A DNA stretch of 64,000 bases from Rhizaria sp. SCN 62-66 (lineage: Eukaryota > Rhizaria, unplaced), in contig MEDY01000002.1 of the NCBI GenBank assembly GCA_001724265.1, positions 124,001 to 188,000 on the forward strand, in the 5' to 3' direction. The position numbers and the translations under genes were made by a program. Numbering within the stretch: position 1 is the first letter of the stretch; each line of letters starts with the position of its first letter. Positions 13,401-26,400 of the stretch are shown piece after piece. The notes beneath the pieces were generated by a model. It searched no databases and was not told where the DNA came from. It worked only from the letters and a program-made list of their open reading frames with translations.

Positions 13401-16400
13401 CCGCCGTTCATCGGCGCTGCCATCAGCACGGACCGTGCCAATCCCTCCGCCGCCTCGGCCTTGGCGGCCGCCAGCGCGGGCCCGCGGATCGCGGCCGCTG
13501 CCACGCGCGCGTCCGCTGCCACCGCCGCAGCGGCGATGGTCGACAGCGCGGGCGCGAGCGTGTAGCGCGACGACGACAGCGCGGCGGCCTGGCTGTGCGC
13601 GGACACGAGGTAGTCGGGCGTGGTCGCGGCGGTCACTGCCATGGTGGCAGACGCTTTGTTCGTACCCGCAGCGTTGCTGGAGTTCGCCGCAGCGCCGCTC
13701 TCGCTGGAGAAGGGTGCACGGGGTGGCGGTGTTGAAGGCGGGAAAAACGCCCCCGCAGCAGCGGCAGCAGCAGCATCGACGGTCTTAGCATTGTGAGTGC
13801 TGTGAGCGTTCGCGTTAGTGTTGGCGTTCGTGGTTCTAGAGAGTAGAGGTGACGTGAGCACGACAGCGGCGACCGCATCATCCATCCTGCTCGCAGGCGG
13901 CGGCTTAACTTCCGCAGCGGGCGGCGTGACTTCGTCGACGCTAAAGTCGGTCTCAGCGCTCGCGCTGGTATCAGCGTCGAACACAGAGCGCAGCTGCTGC
14001 TGCGGTTGTTGCTGATGTTGCTTCTTCACAGCGCTGCGACTGTACCGCTGCAGCGAAGCCTGCGTGTGCGGATGCTGAGCACCAGTGACGGCGTTGCTTG
14101 CATCTGCGCCTGAGCCGTATAGAGGATGTTGCTGCGCGTATAAACTGTTGCGGTTCACTCCGGCAGCGACCAACGGCGGCACCGCAGTGTTCATCTGCGA
14201 CTGCAGCTGCTGCATCGCCTCGTTCAGCGCCGCCTGCAGCCGCTGCACCTTTTCCTCAGCGGCGCGCGCCCGCTCACTCGCCTTGCCGGCGGCCTCGTCG
14301 GCGGCGGCGCGCGCCTCGGCCCGGCCGTCCTCGCGCGCGCGCGTCACTTCGTTGCGGTGAGCCGCCTCAGTCGCCATCACGGCGCGCGCCGCCGCCGCGT
14401 CCGCGGTCGCAGTCGCGATCTCGGCCGCGGCCTTGACTTCGGCGGCAAACCGCGTCTTGAGTGGGGTAAGCTGTGCGCGCAGGTCGTCGACCTCGAGTTT
14501 GCTGTTCTCGAGCGCGGCGATGGCTTCCCGCACACGCCCGCGCTCGGCCGAGATGTCCTGCGACAACTCCGCGCACCGGTCCCCGAGCGACTTGACCTCC
14601 AGCAGCAGCCCGTCGCGCTGAGCCAGCACCTGGGCCAGCTCCCGGCTCGCCACGCCTGCCCGCGCGCGCGCCTCCGCGGCCTCGATCTCGGCCTCGGCAC
14701 GGCCACCGGCGCGGGCATCAGACACCGCGGCCGCCAGCGCGGCGCGCTCGTTCGCCAGCGTCGCCCGCTCTTGCTCAAGCACCGCGCGCGTCTTCTCGAG
14801 CGCGATTTTTTCGGTCCTGAGCGCGCGTTCGGCTTCGTCGCTGCGCTGGCGCGCGTCTTCCTCGCGCCGCAGCGACGCGGCGCGCGCCTCGGAGAGCGAC
14901 GACCGCTCGAGAAAGCGCTCGTGCTCGTGCTGACGGCGCAGCTGCGCGAGCTCGTCCATGGACCGGTTGTGCGCCTCGCGCGCCTTGGTTAGCTCGGCGG
15001 CCTTGTCACTCTCGAGCTCGCGGCGGAGGTGCGCCAGCTGCTTGTTGAAATCGAGCCGCGCCTCGGCGGCGGCGGCGGCGAGCTTGGTGCGCTCGATGTT
15101 GGCCACGCGGGCCGCCACCTCTGCGTCGGCCTTGGCCGAGAGCTCGCGCTGAAGCCGCAGCAGACGCAGCTCAAAGTTGGCCCCCGTGTCGCTGTTGTCG
15201 CCGTCCGCGGCGGCCTTTTGCTGTTGCAGAGTCGCCTCCGCGCGCTCCGACAGCTGCCTCAGGCGGGTCTCGAGGGAGCCGGCGGGCGGCAAGAGGGTCA
15301 ATAAGTCGTCAGTGCTGGTAGAGACTGTCGTAGTGACTGTGGGGGCCGCGGGCTGCGCGGAGAAGCTCTTGCAAATGACCGTGAGCAGCGAACTGCCTGA
15401 ACTCTGCTGCTGCTGCTGCTGCTGCTGATGTTGCTGTTGCTGCTGAGAGGGACTTAGATTGCTCAGGATGAAAGACTGCGCGGGGGTAAGAACAGGCACG
15501 GCTTGCGAGCCGCCGACGTGGTCGGGATCTAAGTGTCCCGCCGCCGCGGCTGTAAGAGCCTCCTTAGACGCTGCGGAGGACGTAACTGGCACGATATCAA
15601 GCACTTTGACTATGTCGGTTTCAGACAGAGAGTGGGGGCCCAGCTCCTGAGTGCGGGACTCAGGGATGAACACAGAGAGCGCCTTCAAGTACCCCTTAGA
15701 CCGCAAATGGGCCGCGATAAGCGCATTCATCGCCCGGTCGCACAGAGGACTCTCGATAACCGTGCTGTTACTGCCGCTAGCGCCGCCGCCGACCATCGCG
15801 ACAGTGCCAGCGCCAGTGCTACAGCTGCCAGCGCCAGTGTTACTCAAAGCGGGGGCTGCGGTGCCAGATAGATGCGCGCGCGCCTGCTGCTGCTGATACT
15901 GCTGCTGGTAGTGTTCCTGCGTCGCGTTCACAGGCAGTGCGGCTGAGGTCGTTAACATCGGGTTCGCGGTGACGTGAGAGACAACTTTTTGCCGCAAATG
16001 GGCTGTGAGATCGTTCGAGTGGCCGGCGCTCTTCAACGCTGATAGAAGCGCGGTCGTCATCTCAGTCGCAGACATTGTCGCGGGAGCAGCAGCGGGAGCA
16101 GGCCGCGCGGCGCCAGTCGCAGGTCGAGCCGCAGCAGAGCCAGAGCCAGCGGACGAGGCTGCGTTTGCGCTCAAGCTAGCGCGAATGTTAGCCACGGCGG
16201 TCGGATTGGGACGGGGCCTGGCGGCGGAGGCAGAAGTCTGAGAAGACGCCAGTGGGGCGGATGGGTACGGAATCGGCAAGGGGAATGCGCCGGCCGCGCC
16301 AGGACCGGCGGCGGCGCCGGTGGGGAAAGCAGAGGCGCCGTGAGCTGCACTGGGGTTGCTCGAACCGCGTGAGGCCGCAGGAGAAGGGCCCGCTGGAAGC

Positions 16401-16414
16401 CACTGGTGCGACAT
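10013..16414 (-). CDS. OFD1-like LisH / coiled-coil centriolar protein, with two in-frame UAG codons
   Basis: A single intronless frame runs from ATG at 16414 (MSHQWLPAG) to TAA at 10015-10013, giving 2,133 residues if the TAGs at 13090-13088 (residue 1109) and 11581-11579 (residue 1612) are read as sense. Around residues 113-145 is a helical segment (MSATEMTTALLSALKSAG, then HLRQKVV). A LisH motif follows (about 222-275; AHLRSKGYLKALSVFIPES, then SETDIVKVLDI), and then a long coiled coil (about 375-740; FELRLLRLQRELS). This order and spacing match OFD1, a centriole/basal-body protein needed for cilia. The rest is Q/N/A/S-rich and ends in an acidic aromatic tail (EEDVDYEFDFE). Human OFD1 is about 1,000 residues, so the second half is extra. 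Under the standard code the protein would stop at 1108, still including LisH and coiled coil. OFD1 orthology is inferred from architecture. Confidence 0.8.
11579..11581 (-). other. In-frame TAG (UAG) codon, residue 1612 of the OFD1-like protein
   Basis: The context is DVYGPE-TAG-PEQNCAS. The next base is C. The same frame continues for 521 more codons to a TAA. No ATG follows for a long distance, so a separate downstream gene is unlikely. Confidence 0.9.
13088..13090 (-). other. In-frame TAG (UAG) codon, residue 1109 of the OFD1-like protein
   Basis: The context is YPQQQQL-TAG-LQHRQQQHQHQQ, so the codon sits inside a glutamine-rich tract that continues on both sides. The next base is C. The frame stays open for 502 codons to the next TAG and then to the terminal TAA. 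Confidence 0.9.
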
Positions 16415-17019
16415 AACAAGCCAGAGCTCTGTGTTCTAAAGTCTGTGATGTGGCGAAAGCCTACGGGGTGATTAGATCGCTCAGCCGATGTGACAACGAA
16501 GAGCTGAGGAGAAAGGCGCGAGTTGAAATAGAGCAGGTTCGGAACGCGCTCTGTAGAACGAGCAATGAGCAGACAGGCGCTAATACAACGCGGCACCGCT
16601 ACTTTTATAAGCCGATATTCGTGTTAGCAGGTCAAGATTTGAAAAGAAACCTTTCTGGTAGCAGGGGATAAGGAAATTGGCGGGGCAAAGGCGAGGTGAG
16701 CAGGGCCCAACGGTCACTTCAGCAGAAAGGGATATGTGACGAAGAACGATAAAGAGTGAGATGTAAAAAGAATTTTGAAAATAAGTGTGCAAGAAAACAT
16801 AGGTTGTGGCATCAGCACTCCAAAACAATGATCAGAAACGCCACACGTCGCGTTCTCAATTCAACTTTTCGAACTGGCTCTCGTCCGTGACTGGGCCAGC
16901 CCTTCACACAGCTGAACTGAAAATACCAGTATATCAAGTCGTATCGTGCCTACATCGAGCTATTTAAGATCAAAAATTGAATATAGCGTCTAACTAATGT
17001 ATTTTTGTTATATAACACG
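16415..17019. promoter_or_regulatory. Spacer upstream of the OFD1-like gene and downstream of the NudC-like gene
   Basis: This 605 bp region lies between two genes that both read leftward. It should hold the NudC-like 3' untranslated region on its left-facing side and the OFD1-like promoter and leader nearest 16415. It is AT-richer than the exons, and I see no gene or named element. Confidence 0.5.
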
Positions 17020-19290
17020 TTATTTTTTCTGCTGCTCGTCGTCGCTCTCCTCCTGCCCGACGATATTTCCCTTGTCGTCCACCAGCAGCCTCTTCCGCTG
17101 CTTCACTTGCTCCAAGAACATCCTATGCGCCTGCGCCCACACCCCTTGCCCCGACGCACTGCTCGCGGCGTTGGACAGCGCCGCGGAGACAGCGCCGCCG
17201 GGCACGCGGCCGACGATCCCGCCCGTTGCAGTGGAGTCAGCCTCAGCCTCCGCGTTATGCCCATCATCCATGTTGCTGCTCATGATGCGCGCAGTGCCAG
17301 TGTGAGCGTTGGCGTTTGACTGGGCGAGCGGAACGCTGGCGCCGCCGACAAAGGCGCGCTGCCACCACATAATCAGCCCCGGTGGCGGCACCTTGCTCAC
17401 GGTCACGACAACGGCACGCATACGGCCATTAGCCGACTGCGAGCCCTTCGAGAGTGACTCTGACTGTGAGGGCTGCTCAAGAGCGAAAGGCAGCGCTGCC
17501 AACGCAGTCTCAGCCTTCGCCACAGTAGCACTGTTGACCGCAGTGAGGCTAGCGTTCACAGTCGCAGTTGTGCTAGGTGTTGAGTCAGTCGTGGTGTTGT
17601 TCAGGTCAAGGTTAAAGTCCTCAAGAGTCCACGCATGATCAATATCGGCTGTCTTAAAGGTAGGTCGCAGTGCCGCGGCCGCAGCAGCAGCCGTGCCTGC
17701 AAGCGGGGCCGAAGAAGCAGCACTAAGTCCGTCTAAGGGGTTCGACGGCGCAAGTACCCCGGCGCCGCCCTCGGACTCGTTGCTAAGACCGTCCATCAGA
17801 GGGAAAAAACTGCTGACATCATCGCCACTGCCGTCAGCAGTCCCCTTGCATTTGCTAGTATTGCCGCCGTCCGTGTCAACAATGAACGGGTACGCAAAGT
17901 GCCCGCTAAACCACTCTAAGGGGGCGGCGGAGCTACTTAGACCGCCCGAACTTACACTTCCACTTCCACTGGCAGCAGCCGCAGCGGCAGCGGCAGCGGC
18001 AGAGGAAGCCTCCGGTTGCGCCATTTGCTGAAAGACCGACTGCGGTGGCGTCAGCGTGACCGTGAGCCGGCCGCTGCTCACGGTCACCTGCACATGCTTC
18101 GACTTGAGCCCACTCGGAACAGGAACGGTTACCGTGACGGAGTGGCGGTCCTGCTTCCATGCGTACGGGGAGCCCCTTACACTGTCTAAGTGGGCACTTG
18201 AACCACTCACAGAAGAAGAAGCAAAGCTCCCACCAACGGAGGCAGCAGCTGTCGAGGCCGCAATGTGCTCAGTGCCATCTAAGGGGCCATCTAGGAGGTT
18301 GCTACTGAGGTTCCAGTCGACGGCGCCGTTCGTAGCAGCAGCAGTCAGCGCAGCGGCTAAGTACCCCGCGGTGCTCACAGTCACTTGCTGCTCACGGCCA
18401 CTCGCAGGCGTGCTCGCGTCACTCATCACGACAGTGTTGCTCCGGGTGTCCGTGTTGTTGTCGCTCTGGCGCGCGGAAGCAAGTAAGTGAGTGAGTTCTT
18501 TGGTTAACACTTCGATACGGTCCTCCGCCTGACGCTTCTTCAACAGCACCATGGCGGCCGCAAGCTCGCCAAGGTCGATGTCGCGGTCTGCCATCTCTTC
18601 TTCGCTCATCCCGCCCAGCGCGGCGTGAGCGGACGAGAACGCGGCGGCGGAGGCAGAGGAGGCGCAAGCTGCGGCGAGGTTCTCGCGCTGAAACATAAAA
18701 CGCACGCAAAGTGACAAAAAACAAACGGCAGTAGAAATAGAACAACGAATAAGTGTGAACAATAATACATTTCAAGTTATGTTTAACTTCTGTTAAGAAC
18801 AACATTCATTTAAGAGAAACACAGTGCGTCTTATCTAGGATGAAAGACGTACCTCGCGAGCAAGTTCGGTCTCGATCTCAGAAACCGTGCGGGGCGGCCT
18901 TTCGGGCCCAGCGATGATAGGCAACGTCGTCATCGTCACACCAGATGTGGTTGTGTTAGCAGTGGATGAGGCAGCAGCGTGAAATGAAGACGGGAAAGGC
19001 TGTGCAGAGCCGCCGTAGTAAAACCGTTGCTGAACGCCTCCTGCGCTGCCCACAGTCGCGAAGGCGCCGTTGGCTGTCATAGCTGCGACCGCGCCTGGAG
19101 TGGTAAAGCACAGTTCTTCGTCATCTTCTCCAGTAGCTCCCTGTCGCGCAGCGCTAATACTGGAGTTTGTTGTGGCTTGCTGTGCGCGTGCTTGCGCAGG
19201 GAGGAAGTTCTGCGGGTCGAAATCGTCCATCGTGGGCCGCTCCTCCTCAGCATCATCCCGGACACTGGAGCGGGTATTATTAGAGGACAT
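17020..19290 (-). CDS. NudC-like CS-domain protein with the domain split by low-complexity inserts, 2 exons
   Basis: Exons are 19290-18853 and 18687-17020 (701 residues), with one 165 bp intron (donor GTACGT, phase 0). It starts at ATG 19290 and ends with TAA. A helical/coiled segment spans the junction (about 140-230). The CS fold appears in order but spread out: WKQDRHSVTVTVPVPSG...GRLTVTL (about 322-357), PLEWFSGHFAYPF (about 402), WTLEDF (about 498) and VVVTVSKVPPPGLIMWW (about 570-586). WTLED and the final WW pair are hallmarks of the NudC family, which acts as Hsp90-linked co-chaperones and dynein regulators. Normally the domain is about 90 residues; here it covers about 270 because of Ser/Ala/Gly-rich insertions. 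Family assignment is inferred from these motifs; no one-to-one ortholog is claimed. Confidence 0.8.
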
Positions 19291-20440
19291 TATATCCTAC
19301 CTCTAAACAGTATCTAAACAAAAGTCGAACTCGCTGTTGTCGGAGTCTATATCGTTAGAGACAAGTCTCGGAATGTGTTGTCAGTCCAGCCAGGTTTGTG
19401 TGGTGACTGTGGGCGGCGAGCCATCGGTCCAGTTCTCACTCGCTGCTGGTCACAAATAGACAGCCGGAGAGCAGAAAGCCTGCTCGCTCGGCCACACGAG
19501 TCAGATCGAATACCGCCGTGTATTCACACTTCGGAAACAAAAAACTGTGTTCGCAAGATACAACGCAGTTAATTCAAAATCTTATTTCTGCGCTTTTTTT
19601 TACACACTTGAATTGAGAGCGATATCAACATTTCCGCGACGTTCTCGGCCCGGGCTGATTTTTAACCATAGGTTTCTCTGCGGCTGGTGGTCAGACTGGG
19701 GCACTAGGAGGTGGGAGAGAGCTAAGAGAGTTGGAAAAGCTGTGGGATGCAATCGGCGCGGTTTGCATCGACTTGTTTGTATGCTGTGTATTGTGTTTTG
19801 CGACTTAAACTGTTATTGTGGGGAATTTACGTCGTTATCTTTGTGGAAATAACTTATTTGACTCGGTTTTACTGCGCAGTAATCGGCCACCTCTTGCTAA
19901 AGTTGGGCTTATCGACCATCAACAACTTCCTCAACCCTCCCTTCTTCCTTCTTGATTTCTGGGTCCCCGTAGCCTTTGGCATTGCTCTAACCAGGGTCTT
20001 CTTCTGTTGACTCTTGGAATATTACCTCCCGCAACCTCTTCCGGCTCATTCACAGGGCTCCGGCCCTTTTTGCGCCCGTTTCTTTCCTCTTCGCCCGCGG
20101 TCGCCCTTTCGACGACCTGGCCCAGCACACCGTCTCGCCCCGCCCCGGCCGCGACAGCGTCGCTTCCCCTCGTCCTGTGCGCGCGCCCCCGCGTCTGCTC
20201 CCTGCCTTCTACAGCTTCTGCACGTGCTCCCGTGTCGTCTCTTCCTACTCCGGGCTCGCAGCATTTAGTCTTAACTCTAGGCTTGAGGAGTCGTCGAAAG
20301 CCAGCCTCTGCTGCATCTCCCTCGACCTCACGCTCTCGCGCCCGCGTGCTTGCCTGCCTCCGCCTGCCACCACTCCGTCGTGCTAAAACACACCTTGTTC
20401 GTTCTTCGCGACTTCTTGTGTGCCGTTTTCGCGGACGGAA
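19291..20440. promoter_or_regulatory. Divergent promoter region between the NudC-like gene and the acylated giant-protein gene
   Basis: This 1,150 bp region lies between two outward-facing start codons. The left part is AT-rich. From about 19930 to 20440 the plus strand is C/T-rich and GC-richer, which fits a long pyrimidine-rich 5' leader for the rightward gene. A non-coding first exon cannot be excluded. No named element was recognised. Confidence 0.5.
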
Positions 20441-23400
20441 ATGGGTTGTATCCAATCGAAAGAGGATGGCAACGCTCCGACCCGCCGCCGCCCCCAGTCG
20501 AACACCGCTGGCGACGCTCCCGGTGACGGTGACGGCAACACGCAGCACGGCTTGGCCCCCAACTCACCCAGACACGCGGGTGACACCGCAGGTGACGCCG
20601 CTGCCGCGCGCTACAAGGTCTCCGCCCCTGGTGCGGGGAACGGTGCGAATGACGGTGTTGATGTTGAGGCAGAGGCAGCTGATGTTGTGACGTCGCTGTC
20701 GCCCGCGAACCACAGCCACAGCGGCAAAGACGGTTCTGCTGGCGGCGGTGGCACGGACGTTGTGCTCATGGCTGACGGCGACGGCGACAAAGCTGCTGCC
20801 GGTGCAGAGCTGACTGACCGGACACACAAGCAACGCGTCAGCACGAGTACTGGCGTGGGGTCTGCTGCGACTGCTGCTCACGGCTACGGCCACGGGCGCA
20901 CCCAGCTACCTGGCCAAGCCGACGACGACGATGACGGTGACGACTACAACGCGAACAAAGCTCTCAACACGAGCGCTGCTCTCGCAAACAACAACAGCAC
21001 CAACAACATGCCACCGGCGGGGGGTTCCCCAGGACACAGCAGTCACGCCTTAGCCTCTGGCTCCGCTGCGGGCGGCGCGGGCACGAACCGCACGCACACG
21101 AACTCAAGCAACAACAACAGCAACAGCAACAACGCCAACAACGCGAATGCTGCTGGGGCTTCGCCTGTCGCCGCCGGTGGCCAAACGCCTAACCAAAGCA
21201 ACACCAGCAGCCAGCGCCACTTAGCGAACAACAACACCAACGCCAACGCTGCTGCTGCTGGTGCCGCGAACCCCGCCGCTGTGGTCGCGGCCGCCGCGGT
21301 GGGCAACACGCCCCGCGGCCCTGTCACGGCCTCTGCACTGGCGCTGGGCAAAGCCGCGTATAACCCGGCCCCCGTGCCGCACCTCGTCGACCCCCACACT
21401 GCCGCCGGGCTTGACGGCGCGCATGGGCCCGTGTTTGACAGCAACGGCTTCATCATCGGATACAACCCGCCCGTGGGCGACGCGGCCGCGGTGGCTGAGG
21501 ACATTGCCGCCCGGTACATGTCGTTCCTGAAGCAGTCCCGCCGCAACCTCATCTCCCCCAACGGCGACGGCGAGCATAACAACGGCGACAACGGCCACGG
21601 CAACAACGACGATGACGACGACGATGATGACGACGATGACGTGCTCAGCGGTCTCATTGTCGCTGCCCCCTCGGCCATCCTCCCGCTCAAATCCGCCGCC
21701 GCCGCGCTCGCGTTCGCCGCCAACAGCAACAACCCAGCGTACGCACAGTACCGCAACAGCTTCGTCGCGGCCGCCGCGCGTATGTCGATCGCGGCCCCGG
21801 CCTCGGAGGCCTACCGCATCCCCTCCGAGGCCGCCGGTGACCCCCACACGATGCTGCTCGCCGCGGTCCATGCCGCCGCCGCCGCCCGTCGCGCGCGGCC
21901 CGACCTGGACCGGCTGCCTGCGTTCCGCGGCGAGGCGCTCGACGCGCGCGGCTACCCGGCGGGGCAGACCGAGGCCCCGCGGCCCACGTGTGAGGTCGCG
22001 CTGGCGGCCCGCATCCGCGTGCTGTTCCAGTCGCACTCGCGCAAGGTCGCGCGCGCCGTCGCGGCGGCCACGGCGGCCACGGGCGCGGCGGGGGCCGCGG
22101 GTGCTGTCGTCGCCGCGGCTGCTGTAGCTGCGGCGGAGCGGATGGCGCCGCATCTGCTGTGCTGCGGGCAGACGGACGCCGAGGTCGAGGCCGGGGTGTG
22201 TCCGTGTGTCGGCAAGTGTGAGCAATGCACTGGCGCGGGCGGTGTTGTGTGTTCCCGTCCCCCCGCGTCCGTGGTTTCGGTCAACAACGTCACACTTACG
22301 ACCACGACCTCTGGTAGCAACAATAACAACAACAACAACAACAACAGCAACAGCGGTGACAACAGCAACAGCAACGAGGACGAGGACGAGGACGACGACG
22401 AAGAGGAAGAGGAGACCGACGGCAGCGTCGTCTCCAAGCGCTTCGCCGCCGCCGCCGCCGCGCTAGTGACCAAGGGCCTTCACGGCCAGCTCGTCACGTA
22501 TCGCATGCTCGAGACACTCGGTCTGACGCCTGTGGCGCCCGTGTTGTTGTCGTCGATCCAGACAACGAACAACATCAACGGCGCCGCTCTGCTCCTGCAG
22601 CAGCAGCAGCAGGTGACGGCGAGCCCCAGCCCCGCCAGCGGTGCGCATGGCCACTTTGCCGCCCAGCAGCAGCTGCACATGCAGCCCCGTCCGCTGCCGC
22701 CGCCGCCCTCGCCTCCTCAAGCCACCGCCACTATCACCTCAACTGCGGCAGCGGCTGCGGCTGCGCCTGGGAAGAAGATGCATAGCGCGAGCAGCAAGCA
22801 AGAGTGCCGCCGCGCCGCCGGCGACCGCCGCAGCTCCAGCTCCAGCGACAATGGCGGCGGCAGCGGCATCGGCGCTCTGTGGGACGACCATGACGACGAT
22901 GATATTTTGCTCGCGGCTGAGCTCCAGTCGTCGCCGTCACGGCACATCGTCGTCGCCGCCGCCGACGGACAGCAGCTGCTCTCCCCGCATCAGCAGGGCC
23001 AGGGCCAGGCGCTGTCGGCGCTGCAGGGCAGCAAGAGCGGCGACGCTGCACTGCTCAACCAGTCATTCTTCGGTCCCGGCGCCGGTGCGTGCGGTGCGCC
23101 GTCGACACAACCGGCGTCGGCGGTGAGCTCGAGCCGGTACATGCACAACAACACCATCAACACGGGCAGCCAGCACGGCGGCTACAACAACAACACCGCC
23201 GGCACCAGCCCGAACATCGCAGACACGAGCAGCAGTCGCTGCAGCAGTAGTAACATCAACGCCATCAGTCTCCCCAGCGTCAGCATCCCGAACCTCGGCA
23301 TGAACAACAGCAACAACAACAGCAGCAACAACAACACTAATAACTGCATGGCGGTGGTTGGCGTCACGACCCCGGCCTCTCAGCTGCACCACCTCCCCTC

Positions 23401-26400
23401 CGCCGCCTCAGTCAGCGGCGCCAGCTCTCACTCCGGCACCGGTCACGGCACTGGCATGGGCATGGGTACGGGTACTCACGGGACGCATGGTGGCTGCACC
23501 GGCGCCTTCGCCCCCGTCAGAGTTGCCACCCCGAGCGCGATCAACTCAAGCCGCCTGGGCGCGCCCGGTGCTTTGGAGCGGTTGCGTACAAGCGAAGACG
23601 ACAGCCCCATGCTGTGGTCGCCGCGCGGCGGGTCCCGCGACCGTGGAAGCATCTCCTTCAGCACCGCCACGGCCACGCCAGGGCCCAGCGCGTCCCACAG
23701 CATCAGCCACAACCACAGCGCGGTCCAAGGTGGAGTGGCGTTTGGCGCCGGCGTTCCGCTGCCGCTGCCGCCCTCGACCCCGGGGCTGTCTATCCGCAGC
23801 GCGGCGCCCAGCCCGTTCCCCAGCGCCACCGCCACGGGCTCCGGCATGGGCACAGGGAGAGGCACGGGCGGCCGGCTGTCGTACGCGTTCCCGTCGGCGA
23901 CCACGCTCTCGGCCCCTCACTCCAGCAACAACAACAACAGCAACGGCAGCAGCAATATCGTCCTCAGCGGTGCGAGTGGTGGCTTGAATGCGGTGACGGC
24001 GTCTGCGTCTGCGGCTGTGGCGGCGCTCAACAAAGCCCTCGCTGCCAGCAACAGTCCCAACAACAACACCAACAGCAACAGCAATAGCAATAACAACAGC
24101 AGCAGCAACGGCGCTAAGGTCTCCGCCAGTGCGAATGTGAGCGTGAATGTGAACGTGGTACCCCCTGACTCCGCCGCTGCTGCTGCTGTTGCTGCCCCCA
24201 CGGGAAGCAAGAGCACCAAGAGCAAGCACCGCACGCACAAGCACAACAACAACAACAACAACGTTAGCACGAGCATGAACGACAAGCCCCACCGCACGAC
24301 TGCTGGCGACGACGACAACACCGGTCATCACAACCGCGGCGACGGCGACGACGGGGACAGCAGCAGCAGCGGCGGCAGCGACGGCGACGGCGATGACGAC
24401 GACGAAGAGGAAGAGGAAGACTGTGGCGATGAGAGCAGCGACCAAGTGTCTCACGTGTTCATCCCCACCGCCTCGGCGGCGCTCATCTCGTCCCCGGCGC
24501 CGCTCTTTCCCTCCGGACTAGGCCCCAACGGCGGCGCCGGCATGCCCGCAGCCCTGCGTCAGTCCTCAGTCGCGTCGTCGTCAACCTCGTCCTCGCTGAT
24601 GCCGCCGCCCTCACTCGCGCATCCTTTGTCGGTGCAGTCGGCTGCGCCGTCAACTGTGCTGCCGCCGCCGCCGCTGACGCAGTCGATGTCGTCAGCGAGC
24701 TCGCTGCCGTACAACAGCCACACCACGCAGAGCCAGAACAGCAACAACATCTCCAACAGCAACAGCAACAGCAATAGCAACAACACGACGACTAGCGTCC
24801 CTGTGCAGGGGAAGAAAGTTAAGTCGCCCGGGACTGCGGGCCACCGCAGCAGCTACACCGCCAGCAGCACCACGTACACGGTCGGCAACAACGGCAACGC
24901 GTTGTTCTTTGCGCCGTCCCAGAACATTATCATCACTGGCAACGTCACTGCTGTCACTACCATCATCAACGCTGGCAAGGAGAATGGAAGTGCTAAGAAC
25001 AAGACTCCGCCGTTGCCGCAGGCGTCGCGGCTCATGTCGCACCACTCTGCGGCCTCCGCTGCCTCCGCCCCGATGGGGATTGCGACGGACAACGGCGCCA
25101 GCAGCAGCAGCCCCACCGGCGGCGACTCCACGAACAACGGCATCGTCGGTCACGTCACGCTTGCCGCGGTCGCTGGCTCTGCGAGTAGCAACGCCAACAG
25201 TGGTCTCGGCTCTGGTCTCACTGGCTCTGGTGTCGGCGCAAGCGTGAGCTTCAATTCTGGCATCGAGAGCAGCCGCAAGACTGATGCTACTGCTGCTGCT
25301 GCTGCCGCTGCTTCTCCGACGGCTGTGGCTGCTGTTGGCTTCAGCGTCAGTGGGCTGCAGGGCAGCGTCAGCATGGGCTCCGTGCCGATCCCGACTAGAA
25401 TCAACAGCAACAGCAGCAACCACAGCGGCGCGGGCATGTACGCGAGCTTCGATCCCAGCAACTACCGCGGCAGCGGGGTTTGGGGTGAGAGCGTTGTCGT
25501 CGCCGCTGAGACTCCCGGCACTGACACGCGGGAAGTCTCCACAACCGCCGCCAACGCGCGTAAGAACAACGCGGGCAACAGCAACAGTGACGCCGACCTT
25601 GTGCCGGCCACGACTGCTGTCGGCTCCGGCAGTCATGCCAGCAAGAACGGCAGCGCGGCCGCGGCGACCACCTCCGCGCCCGGCTCCGCCCCCACTTCTC
25701 TCACGGTCACTTCGAGTGCCAGTGCCAGCGCCAGTGCCAGTGCCAGCCCAAGCGCGAGTCCCCCCGCTAACGCGGCGAGCAAGGCCGTCAGCAAGCTCGC
25801 GAACGCGGAGACTCTGGTGACTTCCCCCGGCCGCGCCGGTCCCGCGAGCTCCGGCACTCCCTTCATGAGCGACAAGACCGCCGCCCAGATCCTCGGTCTG
25901 TACCCGGTCCTCGTGGCGCCCGACGGCTCCATCACCGCCCCCGCCGCCCCCGCCATCGACGTCGACGGCAGCGTCAATAGTCTCGTTTTCCGCCAGCTGC
26001 CCCCCACGAACCTGGCCGTGGTCGGCCCGTCGTCGTCCGTCTCGTCGCTACACACCAACGCCGTGAGCACGAGCTCCGGCAGCACGGGCACGCGCACCGG
26101 TCCCCCGGGGCCCGTGCTGACTCCCACCACGGCCGCCGCCGCGCTCGCCGCCGTGGCCACGGCCGTGAACAACAACCCCAGCGGCGCCAACAGCACCGCG
26201 TCCCCGGCCAGCGGGTTGTATGCGCCCATGGGCACCGCGGCGATCGCGCCGCTGCCATTCCCGCTCACGCTCACCACGAGCGGCAGCAATGGCGTTAGCA
26301 ATGCAGGCAACAGCAACAGCGGCGGCAACGGCAACGGCAACGGGAGTATCGGCCGCCACATGCTGCCTCCGCCCAGCAGCAATCTGTCGCTCACCATCAC

